Assembly (NCBI RefSeq): GCF_022682495.2
Contig: NC_071387.1
Coordinates: forward strand, 151,450,347 to 151,514,346
DNA length: 64,000 bases
From: Desmodus rotundus
Taxonomy: Eukaryota > Chordata > Mammalia > Chiroptera > Phyllostomidae
Direction: 5' to 3'
A program made the position numbers and the translations under genes. The notes below the pieces were generated by a model. The model was not told where the DNA came from. It saw only the letters and a program-made list of their open reading frames with translations, and did no database searches. Position 1 is the stretch's first letter; each line of letters starts with the position of its first letter. This document shows, in pieces, positions 37,500 to 49,434 of the stretch.

Positions 37500-38590
37500 C
37501 AGTAATTAGACATCTTAGAATTGAAGAAATAGTCATTGAAATAATGAGAAAACCCAAGTGAGAACAATTGTAAGCCTCTTAGAAACAGACATACAGATGA
37601 ATTGGACATAATACAAAGTCCAGAAGTATATTGAAAGTTAAATACACATGGAAATATCATTCATGTTATGATACAATCAGATCATTGGAGCAAAAGGGAC
37701 TTTAAATAATGGATAGATAAGAATTCTACATAAGAAGATAAAATTTGACTATACATCACAATGTATATTGTGATCATAACAAACATCATAACGAACTCCA
37801 AATGGGTCAGAGATTCAAATACAGAAAATTAAATAACACCTATCAACCCTACAGTAGCACTGATTGTAGTTTTGAAATACCAACCCAGTATCAGTGATTA
37901 TGGTTTTGAAATACTGCTTCCCATTAAAGCAACCTGATTTCTTTGGAGAAATGTTGGATTCCTATCCAGGGCAAGAAACAAATGACGTGAGCCTGGAATA
38001 TTATGTCATATTAGATTACTGCCAAAGATTACTATCTCTTCTAAAAAAAAAAAGTCAAAAAAACCCCAGCAAAGTACCACTCACTAATGGGCAAAAGGCA
38101 AGCAGTTCCTGGGGGAGGGGGCGCAGGGTGGGAGGCGCCCTGCTATGCACATAGCCTTTAAACATATGAAAAGATGTTTAACCTCACCCATAATGAAAGA
38201 CTATACTGAAATAACATTTCTCACCTGTCAGGTTGACAGAAATCAATAAGCTTTCGCATACTTACCATATAAAGCAGTAAAGAGAAAGGACCTGTTACCA
38301 ACATGTAAAATAGTATAATCTCTTTAGAGAGGAAATTGCCACATCTTACAAAATTACAGATGCATTTCCCTTTAGTGTGAGAAAGGAGAGGAAAGAGATG
38401 TATATATTTGTTTGTTTATTTTTGTGGAAAATCTAGAAAGATAAAATTAGTGTTTATCTTTGGGAATGTGGAGGAATGAGATGAAGGAATGGCATTGAGA
38501 AATTCCTAATACTTTTTTGTATAGTTTTGATTTTTTGAACCATACACATATTTTAATATGTTAAGGGCAAAAAGTACATAAATTGAAAAG
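37500..38590 (+). mobile_element. Old L1M ORF2 end and 3' UTR, sense
   Basis: AACTCCAAATGGGTCAGAGA, ACATATGAAAAGATGTTTAA, CATTTCTCACCTGTCAGGTT and TTTTGATTTTTTGAACCATA mark the ORF2 end and 3' UTR of an old L1. A G-rich patch at 38105-38145 looks foreign to it. No functional frame. Confidence 0.75.
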
Positions 38591-38805
38591 AAGTTGAAGC
38601 TAATGAACCTAAGTATACATCATGTATCTAGTTGGTAACATAACCAAATAGAAAAAAGAATTATTTCAGATGTCTTTTGGATACAGTACTTTGTACTTCC
38701 TTTGCTGGATTTGTCTTAAGCATGAGAAGAATGGCCAATGAAATGTTAAAATTAAATCAGTGGTTTTATTGTAATGAGTGATATTGGTATAAAAATTTTG
38801 ATACT

Positions 38806-39009
38806 GCCCTGGCTGGTATGGCTCAGTGGATTGAGTGCTGGCCTAGGAACCAGAGGGTCACTGGTTAGATTCCCAGTCAGGGGGCATGCCTGGGTTGTTG
38901 GCCAGGTCCCCAGTAGGGGGCGTGCGAGAGGAACATCAACCTTACATTGAGGTTTCCCTCTCTCCCTACTTTCCCCTCTGTCATAAAAATAATAAAATAA
39001 AATCTTTAA
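38806..39009 (+). mobile_element. VES-type SINE with target-site duplication
   Basis: Clear head GCCCTGGCTGGTATGGCTCA, A-box region TGGCTCAGTGGATTGAGTG, B-box region GGTTAGATTCCC, GGTCCCCAGTAGGGGG, then AATAATAAAATAAAATCTTT tail. AAAAATTTTGATACT (38791-38805) and AAATATTTTGATACT (39010-39024) form a 15-base duplication with one difference. Confidence 0.96.
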
Positions 39010-39229
39010 AAATATTTTGATACTATTTTATAAATACGGTTAAGTATTAAAACACATAAGTAAATGTAATTGTAAATTACGATTTCCAGGATTGGAGAAA
39101 GGAGATACAAATATAACGTCAAAGCAGTTAGGAAAACCCCCGTAGAGTAAAACGTAGATTTTGGAATATCACGGTAACTATGCAAACAAGGGCTCAGCCG
39201 CTTGGTGCCTTTAATTTACATGACTCAAC

Positions 39230-40385
39230 AATTGGTGTTGCAGGAAACAGGTTCTTATTAACAGGGTTCTAACCTTGGGGGAACTGAGAACACTCCTGTT
39301 AAGAGCCCTGTTCTCTCTTTCAGGAGACCCAGCACTTCCCTTGCTCCCCAAAAGGTCACAAGCCAAAACCATGCCCAGAAATTCCCATATCCTTATCTGT
39401 TCTTAAGCTGGCTGCATAAACGGATTTCCATCATCTCTGAAAGGTGCACGTGTGGGTCTCAGAGTCTCCATCCTCTCGCAGCAGCTCTCTCCTTCAGTAC
39501 CTGGGGTACACTGTTCTCAGCTCCATGCAGCAGTCCAGGAAACCGTGTGCCACATACACTGTCCCAGCGTGGGACCCTGCCTCCAAGAGTGGGCTCCCCT
39601 CCTTTGTGGGGTCTAAGCCCCTGGTGGGTCCTGCTTCTCCGAGTCCCATGAGTGCTCCTGGCAAGGCCAGAAGCCCAGAATGTCCAAATGCCTAAAGCCT
39701 AGAGGGAGAGAGCTTACAGCAAGGTCTAAAGTCCTGTACTAAGAGTCCCCATACTGAGAGAGTGACTTCTTAGTATGTCCATCAAAGAAGCAAAAGTCTG
39801 CAGCTCAGCTTTCTTGGTCACAGTTCAGCTCCAAGCACGTCTCGTGTCTGTGTGTGGCCTGGCGGGTGCCCTGCAGCACCACCAGCTCTGTCACCCTCTT
39901 CTAGAGGCAGACTCCCAGGCAGGCAGACCTCGAGTCAGCCTCTTCTGCAGACTTGTAGGCAGACATCCTCTGACCTCAAGGCAGCCCGCTTCAATTTAAA
40001 TGCTCCACTGAGAACTTCCTTCTTGATTTAATATCCGGCGCTTCCTAAGGTACATTAGTGTCTGCCGTTTTTGTCAGCTCCCCAGTATCTTTGACTCTTT
40101 TTTGGCTGCTATCTTTAGTCAGGGCAAGTGTTCCCAGCCACAAATAGGCATCCAGGGTGGGCATCTGCCCCTGACGATGTCCATGAGGCACTGTCAATAT
40201 ACAGTTCGCCCCAAGCAGCAGCCTTCTCCCCTTCAGGAAGGCACCACTATTAATTTGTCTTTGTTATGCTATGATGCTATGTGTCTTAAATGCTGTACTT
40301 CCTGCTCTGTGAGCACCCCTCCTACCCCACATCCTACCTGAAGGCAGGATTGTGGGGGTGTTCCCCTATTATTAGAGGATCCCAT
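39230..40385 (-). repeat. GC-rich block, possible LTR retroelement
   Basis: About 1.1 kb of clearly higher GC than its surroundings, starting at TGTTGCAGGAAACAGGTTCT. Short open stretches at 39444-39695, 39775-39999 and 40102-40341 have no recognisable domain. The reverse strand ends in AATAAGAACCTGTTTCCTGC, which could be an LTR 3' end, so a solo LTR on the minus strand is my best guess. I could not find matching 4-6-base flanks. Confidence 0.4.
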
Positions 40386-42448
40386 GTATGCACCCCATTA
40401 CATCACTATAAACTCATTATTTTTTAAAATACACATTGTAGTTCTACTCACTAGAAAGGCCTGGAAGTAGTGATTCCTTAATAGCAATGAGTACCCTTAG
40501 TGGTAAGATCTTGGTTCCTAAATGCATTAACTAGTAAAAGGAGCCAGGGCTCCTGAGAGTAAAGGCTGATTCCAGATCTGGAACTGGGGAAATAAAAGAT
40601 GAAGGAACAGTCTAATGGAACTACATGATAAGGACAGAAGAACCAACTTGAAAAGGGCTTCTAAAGTTGGGACAATTTGAAGATAAAACAGAATAAGTGT
40701 TCTAGTGATTATAAAACATTTAATAAAAAGACATGATTCCATAATATTTTTAAAAAATATAATTAGCTATCATCAGATGAAAATTATCTAAATATTGGTA
40801 ATCATAGGGAAAGAATTAAGTGACTAGATTTTATGAGGAACTGTAATTCATTCATAGGTGAGGAATGAATCTTCTTTAATAAAGAATACTGGCTAGTAAA
40901 AATAAAAAATATAATTGAATTAGAAAGTCATCATTTTGCTGCCTCTGGTAGACATAATTCTAAAGATTTTCCCCAAAGATTACCATTTCCTGCTTATTCC
41001 ATCAAATGCTAATCTAGGTGCTGCTGTTAAGGAACTTTTCAGATGTAAATAAGGTCACTAGTCAACTGACTACTCAGTCCCTCTTGGATTCAAGTCTACC
41101 ATGTGATGCCTACTGATTTAATCCCATCAAACCCACTGTTTCTTTTTATCCTGTTTAATTGCTTTCCATCCACAGAAACAAGGGTGAGAGGTATTTGTAC
41201 ACAGATCACTGTGGCACGACAGGCATGTAACAGCTATATTTTGTCCATTGTAGCCAGGAATCTTTCTAAGCTTTCAATCATTAAGGTTTATAGTTACACA
41301 GTTGTCAGTCTGCTAGGGTTGTGTGTGGCATGATTTGATGACCCAGCATGGTGCGATTCTAGGAAATTCCTTCTCAGATGATATTCTTTGTAGTAAATGC
41401 AGCCTGAAAAATAAGAATCAAAAGATGGTATATTACTGGAGTTTCTTTCATTCATAACTTGGTCCTATTTGTCGTCATAATGATTGACCAAAATGTCTCC
41501 ATTTTGATGCTACTCAGGTTAGACCTCATCAGGTTCCAATGCAGAGCCAGTCTTGACAGACAGACAGCTTCACATCTTCAGGCATCTGTTATAAGTTTCT
41601 AAGACACATATTATTTTCCTCCTTGGAGTTTATCTGAGGGGACCAATCAAGTGTTAGATTTCCTTGTTGCATATTCATTTATTCTTTCATCTACCTTAAG
41701 CTATTATTTATTTCTTTTTTTTACTTGTTATTTATTTTAAGCCAAACCATTCCAGTTTTGGAAGGGACATCAGGTTTATCTACAGTGCTGGCCCAGTTTT
41801 CTGGAAGAAGTATGAGGCTAGCAAGTGCTTCCCCTTCAGTACTTCCCTGCTCACATAGGGTAGGGCCACACAGATGGAGAACTAGTGGGGGATATTTTGG
41901 CCACTAGGCACTACAGCTGCAGTCACTGTCATCCTCAATTTTGCAAGATGGGTTGAAGGCATAATCCATCCCGTCTAGGCCTTTACATATTCTGGAATAA
42001 AAGCTTAAAGCCATAATTACAGTTTCTTGCTTTGGGATTATGCCTGGTTCTACCATCCACCGTTCAAACCCTAGAACTGGAATGGCTTCATAAAGTAGAG
42101 AAGGCATGTTAAAGTAGTGTGGGGAAGAATTATATGGTCGTACCAGCATCCTCCCCAACCCCATCTTTCTCAGATCACTTGTAAAAGCAGAGGAATCTGT
42201 CTTGTGGAGACCTGCCTTTGGTCCCCTTCATGTTGAGTGTGAGCATATACTTGTGAATGTCCTCCTTGACATTATTTCCAACCATTTTGGTAATAAATGT
42301 TCAGTGGCCTCTTCCAGTTTTTGTAAACCACTGTTCAGAGGATGATAAGCCATGTGATATATCCATTTGATGTGTTGTTTCCTCACTCATAAAATACAGT
42401 TTTTGATCTGAAGATAAACTTGGCTTTCCAAATTGGTACCATATATAT

Positions 42449-43148
42449 GAGGTCTGTCCACAAAAAGTCCAGCCATTGTCAATATGACGAGAATGGTTTG
42501 CACCATTTACACAACACTGGTGTACCCTGGCAGCCGAGAGTGGACTGAAATGCACATGCCTGAACAATGGCGACCTCACAGTACCTAGTCAGTGGGGGCG
42601 GTAGATGGCCTTCAGTGACCATGTGTACTATGGCTGTGACATTCAAAATGATCGAGCAAGTGGAGCAACAAATCTGCATCAAGTTTTGCATTAAGCTTGA
42701 ACATTCCTCCATGGAAGCTATTCGGATGATTCAGAAGATTCAGAAGGCTGCGGCTATGGGCAGGCAACTGGTGATTGGCAGCTTCATCATGACGACGTGC
42801 CCGCTTGTGCATCATTTCTAGTGCAGAGTCTTTTGGTGAAACATCACATCACCCAGTTGACTCAGCTCCTCTACAGCCCAGATTTGGTGTCCTGCGACTT
42901 CTGGCTTCTCTGGAAACTAAAATAACCTTTGAAAGGGAAGAAATTTCAGACCACCAGTGAGATTCAGGAAAATACAATGGGGCAGCTGATGGCGACTGGG
43001 AGAACTGTGTGAGGTCCCAAGGTGCTGCCTACTTTGAAGGGGACCGTGGTGTCATTGTCCTATGTACAATGTTTCTTGTATTATGTATCTTCTTCAGTAA
43101 ATGTCTCTTTTTTCATAACATGGCAGGATACCTTCTGGACAGCCTATG
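42449..43148 (+). mobile_element. Internally deleted mariner transposon
   Basis: Starts TGAGGTCTGTCCACAAAAAG after TATATA and ends ...CTTCTGGACAGCCTATG before TATATATA. The ends are imperfect inverted repeats (AGGTCTGTCC / AGGCTGTCC). The + strand keeps a transposase N-terminal helix region from ATG 42648 (VEQQICIKFCIKLEHSSMEA) and the C-terminal catalytic motif YSPDLVSCDFWLLWKLK at 42872-42922, which holds the third Asp of a D,D34D mariner. The middle of the transposase, with the first two Asp residues, is absent, and the parts are out of frame. It is inserted in the ERV-L integrase. Confidence 0.85.
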
Positions 43149-43227
43149 TATATATATTTATATAAAAATATATATTTATATATATTCTGGACAACATATA
43201 TATATGTATAGATATATGTATATATTT
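43147..43227. repeat. TA-rich tract at the mariner end
   Basis: TATATATATTTATATAAAAA and similar runs. It contains a second copy of the element end (ATTCTGGACAACATATATA at 43184-43202), suggesting a local tandem duplication. Confidence 0.85.
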
Positions 43228-43859
43228 GCTTCAGTCGTTTTATTATGCTTTGAGTGTCTCTATCTACCACCAGGTATGCAAAGCTTAGTCCAGAGTAAGT
43301 GCCTGTACCTGCAACACCCATTATAGGCTCCTGGGGCTATGGGCAGTGTTCATTTGCCAGCTGTGTGCAGAGCCGTCACTGTAGGAGATCTGCCCATAGA
43401 TGTTTGCAGTCTGTCTTTCTCATTGGTGGATAGAATAGTCCTTGTTACTGGTGAATTCAGATAATCCTCTGGCAAAACAGCAAATGTAAATTAGGGTCCT
43501 TCCCATATGAAGACAAATGGTGGTTAACTCTTTTCTGATGTCAAGAAAAAGGCATTTGTGAGATCAAAAAAATAGTAATGTCCTTCGTTAGGTCATATTG
43601 AAGGACTGCTACCCTGTTTTTAACTTGCAGAAAGAGAGGTTGATAGAGAAGGATATAATTTTTCCTGATGAGCTTGGTGCTGGGTGGAACAAATAAGGTA
43701 ATAAAATCATAACTTTGATGTAAACAGCTGGAACATTTAATAACTGAGGTCAGATGGGGTGCAGGTATTTCCTTAATGACCAATGACAGTGAGACAGCGG
43801 TTTGAGTTGATTTGTCCTGAAGCTGAGCCAAATACAGAGTAATTGGGAGTATGCAGTCA

Positions 43860-43880
43860 CACACACACATACACAGAGAG
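43860..43880 (+). repeat. Short CA run
   Basis: CACACACACACATACACA within the degraded ERV-like block. Too short to matter beyond noting. Confidence 0.8.
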
Positions 43881-44254
43881 TTTTAAAATGAAGATATGGA
43901 TTCATCCAATGAAAGATTTTCCAGAATTTTTTCAATCACTTTTGCAAACCTTAGGAGAAGACAATTTTCAACTAAAGTAGGCAATTACTACATTAGTACT
44001 TAGGTAAGATTTCCGAAAGAGACTCTCCTGGGCTGTGGTGGTGTTCCTGGTTAGAATTGGTAGCCCTGTGTGGCAGGTAACTGTCATGTCACAGCAACCA
44101 TCAGTTAGAAATCATGTTACTGCCTTCTGTCATTAACTCACTGTGTGCCGCATAAAGCAACAGACTGGAAACACACAGCCTTGACCTGCCGACATCAGTG
44201 TCCACTCCTCCATGCTCAGAGATTTAAGGTAATGTGTTATAAAGCTAAGTGTTT

Positions 44255-45160
44255 TCTCTCCAAAATATATAAAGAACTCATACGACTCAACACCAGGAAG
44301 ACAAACAATCCAATTAAAAATGAGCAGAGGATCTCAACAGACACTTCCCCAAGGAGACCTAGAGACATATGAAAGGATGCTCAATGTCACTAGCTATCAG
44401 AGAGATGCAAATTAAAACCACAATGAGATACCAATTCATTCTGGTCAGAATGGCCATCATTAACAAATCGACAAACAAGTGCTGGTGAGGATGTAGGGAA
44501 AAGGGAACCCTAGGACACTGTTGGTAGGAATGCAGACTGGTGCAGCCACTGTGGAAAACAGTGTGGAATTTCCTCAGGAAACTAAAAATGGAACTGCCTT
44601 TTCACCCAGTGATCCCATTGCTGGGATTATACCCTCAGAATCCTGAAACACCAATTCAAAAGAACCTATGCACCCCTGTGTTCACAGCAGCACAATTTAC
44701 AATAGCCAAGTGCTGGAAGCAACCTAAGTGCCCATCAGTAAATGAGTGGATCAAACAAATGGTACATTTACACAATGGAATTCTACGCAGCAGAAAGAAA
44801 GAAGAAGCTCCTACCTTTCACAACAGCATAGGTGGAACTGGACACTATGTGCTAAGTGAAATACAGGCAGTGAAAGAAAAATACCATATGATGATCTCAC
44901 CTACAAGAGGAACCTAATGAACAAAACAAATGAGCATAATAAAGCCAGAGTCATGGAAACAAAGAACAGACTGACAGTGACCAGATGGGGAGGAAGGGGT
45001 TAAGGGGAAGAAAGGGGAAGGGTCTAGTCAAGGAACAAGTATAAAGGACCCATGGACATGGACAACAGGGTGGGGATTCACTGTGGGAGTGGGGCTGGGT
45101 GGGGCAGGAGAGAGCAATGGGGAAAATTGGGACAACTATAATAGATCAACAATTTTTTAA
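44255..45160 (+). mobile_element. L1, 5'-truncated, sense, with exact target duplication
   Basis: About 906 bases of L1: the end of ORF2 (ACGACTCAACACCAGGAAGA, GCTGGGATTATACCCTCAGA, CACAATGGAATTCTACGCAG), 3' UTR (ACCATATGATGATCTCACCT, G-rich tract) and a short A-rich tail. It is flanked by AAAGCTAAGTGTTT at 44241-44254 and 45161-45174, a perfect 14-base duplication. A 125-codon open remnant of ORF2 survives at 44540-44917 ([20 protein letters not shown]). Dead on arrival because truncated, but fairly young. Confidence 0.95.
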
Positions 45161-45699
45161 AAAGCTAAGTGTTTATATTAGGGTAGAAGTAGCCTCAGTT
45201 TGCCTACAGTTTGATAACTTTTGAAGGAAAAAGATTCATTGTATGCTACCTGAATACATTATTACTTGCTTTTTCAAATATTTAGGCTGTGATGTTTCTC
45301 TTATTAAAAGTTATCCCTGGAGCAGTTTTATATACAAATTGTCATCTATACATAGATCTTCAGGACCAAGTAGGGAGTTACCTGTATTAAATGTGAATTG
45401 TGAGTCGATACTCACCGTTTGTCCATTCTGACCCTTTATACCTTCCAAGTTGTTTCGTGTGAGTCTGCTGGTAAAGGCCCTATGTGTTAGCTACTGGAAA
45501 TGGGAATGAGAAGTAGGTATGCATGCTTAAACTTGTGATTGTTAATAATGTGGATACTATTTTGTTCATTTCTAGAGGTACCCCCCAAATGATAATATCA
45601 TAGATTTTAAAGTAATGTGTAATATGTAAATAATTCTGTGGGAAGTAACAAAAATAAATTTACCTAGCTTCTCTTTTCACTTTTATTCTATTTTGATGT

Positions 45700-46390
45700 G
45701 TATAGTTATGCCGTGACCCATCTTCTGTCAATTATGTGCTCCCCTTCATCTTTCATCGCACTTCCTGTGCTACCTTTTTCCACTCAGCCTTTAAGCATGC
45801 ATAAGTCTCTCTCCTCTTAATGATTTTTAGTCCTTCTTTTGTTTGCTTGTTTAGCAACATTTGACATCAGGACTTCTTTTTTTTTTTTTTTTCAAAATAT
45901 CATCCTAACCATGCTCTTGTGTTGCAGTAGTCTTTAGTTCTCTTCTTACCCCTGTGTACACTTGTTCTCCATCTCCTTTGCCATTGTTTTACTTTTATCA
46001 GCCCCTTAATGTTAGATTTGTCAAGGCTCAGTTTTTGGTCTTCTTTCTTTCTCTGTGAATGATTTCACTCCCATAGCTTCTTATTCTATCTCTGTGCTAT
46101 TTGTTCTAAATCCTAATCTACATCCTTTTCTCCCTGTGCTCTGGACAGCTTAGCTTGTGTATCTCATTAGGCACCTTACACTCTGCATGTGGGAAACAGA
46201 ACTGATCATCTTTCCACCCCCAGGAAGCATGTTCCTATATATCACTAATGTAGCTAGTCACCCCGACCAGCTACCTATGAGTTACACTTGGGTTTCTTCT
46301 CTCCCTCAATTTGTAGAGCTTGCCACTATTTCTAATTTCCTACTAACTGTTACTCTAATCCTCTCCATTCATATGGAGTCTGCCCTAGTC
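45700..46390 (+). repeat. L2 LINE fragment, sense
   Basis: GAAACAGAACTGATCATCTT, TCCACCCCCAGGAAGC, TGAGTTACACTTGGGTTTCT, TCCTACTAACTGTTACTCTA follow the end of L2 ORF2. A 15-base T run at about 45879-45893 interrupts it. Confidence 0.7.
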
Positions 46391-46394
46391 TAGA

Positions 46395-46585
46395 CTCCTT
46401 TTCTTTGCTCATTTATTTATTCATTCATTTAATCACAAATTTAACCAGTATTTTGACTGCCCACTCTGTGCCAAGCAGTATTCTAGGTACCGAGGAGATC
46501 ACACAATCATCAGAACATCCCTGCCCTCACAGAGATCGCATTCTTGTGGAGAAGGGGGAGAAAGATAATGAACAAAATAAATAAT
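46395..46585 (+). repeat. Old mammalian interspersed repeat
   Basis: TTATTTATTCATTCATTTAA, CCACTCTGTGCCAAGCAGTA, TCCCTGCCCTCACAGAGATC and AATGAACAAAATAAATAA. Same class as 14808-14945; family not assigned. Confidence 0.5.
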
Positions 46586-46599
46586 ATATATATTATTTG

Positions 46600-47155
46600 C
46601 TTTTTAATTTTTTATTTCCATTACAGTTTATATTAAATATTATTTATATTAGATTCAGGTATACAGTATCACTATACTGTATAATCATATATTTTACAAA
46701 GTGGCCCCACTCCCCAGTATTTTAAGTACACACTTGGCACCATATATAGTCATTACAGTGCTTTTTTACTATATTTCCTGTGCTGTACTTTACATCCCCA
46801 GGACTATTCTGTAAGTACCAATTTGTACTTCTTAATACCTTCACCTTTTTTATCCAGCCTCCCCAGTGGCCCTTCCTTCTGACAACCAAATATGTCTATT
46901 CTCTGTATCTATGAGTTTTATTTTGTTCTTTAGATTCCACATATAAATGAAATCATGATATTTGTTTTTCTTTGTATGACTTATTTTACTTACCATACTA
47001 CCCTCCAGGTCCATCCATGCTGTTGTAAATGGCTGGGTAATATTCCATTGTATGTATATGTACCACAACTTTTTTATCCACTCTTCTATTGATAGGTACT
47101 TGGGTTGCTTCCATTATCTTGGCTATTGTAAATAGGGGTGCATAAAATGTATATT
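46600..47155 (-). mobile_element. L1 3' region, antisense
   Basis: Reversed L1: TTACAAAGTGGCCCCACTCC, TTTACATCCCCAGGACTATT, TTTAGATTCCACATATAAAT, TTCCATTGTATGTATATG, TTGGCTATTGTAAATAGGGG. Confidence 0.88.
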
Positions 47156-47159
47156 ACTT

Positions 47160-47400
47160 GGATGATGATAGTGCTTTGGGAAAAAATTAAAGCCATGGGT
47201 AGGATGAGTTGAACAATGGAAAGAGTATACATAGAAAAATATTTCAAGCACTGGGTCCGGGAGCACTTCAGCATTAACCTATTGAGTAGATGAGAAATCA
47301 GCAGGGGAGATGAAAAGGAAATAGGCCATTGAGGCAGGAGAAAAACCATGTCACCATAATGTACTTAAAGCCACATGAAGAATACCTATCAAGGAGAAGG
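47160..47400. repeat. Old purine-rich repeat, family unassigned
   Basis: GGGAAAAAATTAAAGCCATG, GTCCGGGAGCACTTCAGCAT, GAGATGAAAAGGAAATAGGC. Similar in style to 20070-20620. Confidence 0.35.
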
Positions 47401-47539
47401 AACGATGATTTCTGTTCATTCAGTCACGTGGAAATCAATGAAGGTACTCTGATTGGAGTTCTCTGGACTAATCTCCCTGGCTAAGTAGAGTTCTTGCCAC
47501 CTTCGCTCTGAAGACAAATGTTATTACAGAGTTAAAAAT

Positions 47540-48015
47540 TTTAGTATCTTCTATTTCTCAATGACCTTAGGAAAGCTCATGCTACTTCATATGGCCTACA
47601 AGGCCTGGGCTGACCTGTGTAGCTTCATTTGCCTTTGTCATACTCTACACCCAAGTTATTATGAACTTTGTGAGTTATTTGAAAATTATTTTCTCACAGC
47701 CTTGATATGACCTCTCCTCTGCCTGAAACACTCCTCCTCTTCTTCTTCTAACTGCTACTCATTCTCAGGAAGGAAGTGTCACTTCCGATCCAGCATTAGG
47801 TTACATTCTGAGAGATTCTAATATTTACTGTCATAACTCTTGTCACACGTTTTTCAGTTTATTATCTTTCTTGCATACTTCTTTCTCTCTAAACTGTAAG
47901 CTAATTGAGGTCAGAGACTCTGTTCACTTGGTTGACATTTTTCCTGGTGTTCAGCACAAAGCCTGGCACAGGAATGTCACTTAATATTTTTTGATTGAAT
48001 ATTAAATAAAATTAC
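47540..48015 (+). repeat. L2 LINE 3' end, sense
   Basis: ACAAGGCCTGGGCTGACCTG, TCTCCTCTGCCTGAAACACT, TAATTGAGGTCAGAGACTCT, CAGCACAAAGCCTGGCACAG and a closing TTTGATTGAATATTAAATAA match the L2 3' terminus. Confidence 0.82.
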
Positions 48016-48140
48016 AATGTGATATTTTCATTTCAGCGCTGTTACAGTATTTGAAGCATTTTTTGCAGTTCTAACTTTAGATTATGTATATTTTTATGTA
48101 AAATGGGAGGGTTTGACATTACAATAGTGATCTGCATTTT

Positions 48141-48402
48141 TTAACCTCACCCGAGAACATTTTTTCACTGCTTGTAAAGAGAGAGGATGCAAGAGAAGAA
48201 CATCGACGTGAGAGAGAAACATCAGCTAGTTGCCTCCCGTAGGTGCTCCAACTGGGGATCGTACACATCTGGACCTGGCATGTACACACCCAGACCAGGG
48301 ATCAAAGCCACAACCTAGACAGGGGCCCTGACTGGGCATCGAACCCCTAACCCTTTGGTTATGGGACGACACTACAAACAACTGAGCTACATCAGCCAGG
48401 GC
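48141..48402 (-). mobile_element. VES-type SINE, antisense
   Basis: TTAACCTCACCCGAGAACAT at the tail side, GAGAGAAACATCAGCTAGTT, CCCTGACTGGGCATCGAACC, then AACTGAGCTACATCAGCCAG head. Longer body than the copy at 51551, with an extra GACCTGGCATGTACACACCC segment. Confidence 0.9.
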
Positions 48403-49419
48403 AGTATTCTACTTTTTAAGAGTCTGCATTGGATATACAAATTTAGCAGGGAAAAATATCCACAAAATCCAAAGAATGTGAGATTGAAAGGTAAGGTATA
48501 ATGCATTCCTACATTTATATAGACTGGAGATGAGAAAACTCCAGAAAACTTGATTATAGTTTATAGATCCCTTCAAGGTAACACTATAAATGAAGGAAGG
48601 GAATTATTTTATTCTCTGAAGATTGTGGGAAGGCAGCAGTTGCCTAAAGCTAAGGAAAGAAAAGTTTAAGCTCAAAATTAAAAAAAAATAAAAAGAGTTT
48701 TCTGCCTATACACTAAGAGAATTGACGGACACTGGAATAGCCTTAGAAGCACTCAAAGCAGTGAATTTTGAAGGTACCTTATTCAAGAAGTAATTAGCTG
48801 TAGCCTTAGGGAAGTACTGCTTTCTCTTGTGATATTTTGAAGAACTGATCATACTTCATTTTTTTTATATTCAGAATTTATCCTATGCTGCATGACTTTT
48901 AAGTTTCCTTTGAAGATTTTAGATATGAGTAAGGAGAGAAAGGAAAAGATAAATGGCTTTCTTAGGAACATTTAGTATGTTATTATAAGATCCCATATTC
49001 ATACTTCTTAATCACATTGCCTTCCAATATATACATTGGGAACTTTGATCCAACAGTATATTTATGAAGAATTTTTTAGAATCTTAGACCTAGTGTTATG
49101 GCAATATAATGCATACATTTTTATTTTAACATAGTTAAATCTTGTATTTAAAAATGTTGAAGCTAGACCATTCTTTATAATGCTTTAAATTAGTATTTTG
49201 AACATGGTTAATTCTTTCTGTGAAGTTAAGGTGAGCATTTAAGAAGGTCATTGCTTTTTTTCTTTTCAAGATATTTTTAGTTAATTAGTTCTTTAGTTTA
49301 TTAAAGGATAATTTGGTGATTATAGTACTCACAATTCAATTTAAGATCGTGACTTTTAAGGGTTCTCCACGAAAACTTAGCTGATCTGCCATTTTAAAGT
49401 AATCTTTGAACCAGCCTTG

Positions 49420-49434
49420 AAAAAAAAAAAAAAA
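49420..49434 (+). repeat. Poly-A run
   Basis: About 14 consecutive A after GCCTTG. No element end is recognised upstream. Confidence 0.9.

Larger units (their letters stand above)
41700..43900 (-). mobile_element. ERV-L-type pol remnant (RT fragment joined to integrase), split by a mariner
   Basis: On the minus strand an RT segment shows DLTNAFF (near 43562-43545) and FTFAVLPEDYLNSP (43490-43448). Integrase follows almost at once: TYSGLSFAYLVVDRDTQ (about 43305-43255), carrying one catalytic-core Asp. Beyond the mariner insert at 42449-43148 is WIYHMAYHPLNSGLQKLEE (42370-42302), the region before the last catalytic Glu. The RT palm box, connection and RNase H are missing, so an internal deletion of over 1 kb is inferred. 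The segment 42164-41904 is open but not identified. Stops and frameshifts throughout; inactive. Confidence 0.7.

Noticed and set aside
38806..39009. tRNA gene from A and B boxes
   Set aside because: The tRNA-like head is followed by a CT-rich body and A-rich tail with a target duplication, so it is a SINE. The same applies to the other VES copies.
41904..42164. 86-codon minus-strand stretch as a separate gene
   Set aside because: It lies directly downstream of the ERV-L integrase remnant in the same orientation and is most simply its decayed continuation, though I could not match it to a domain.
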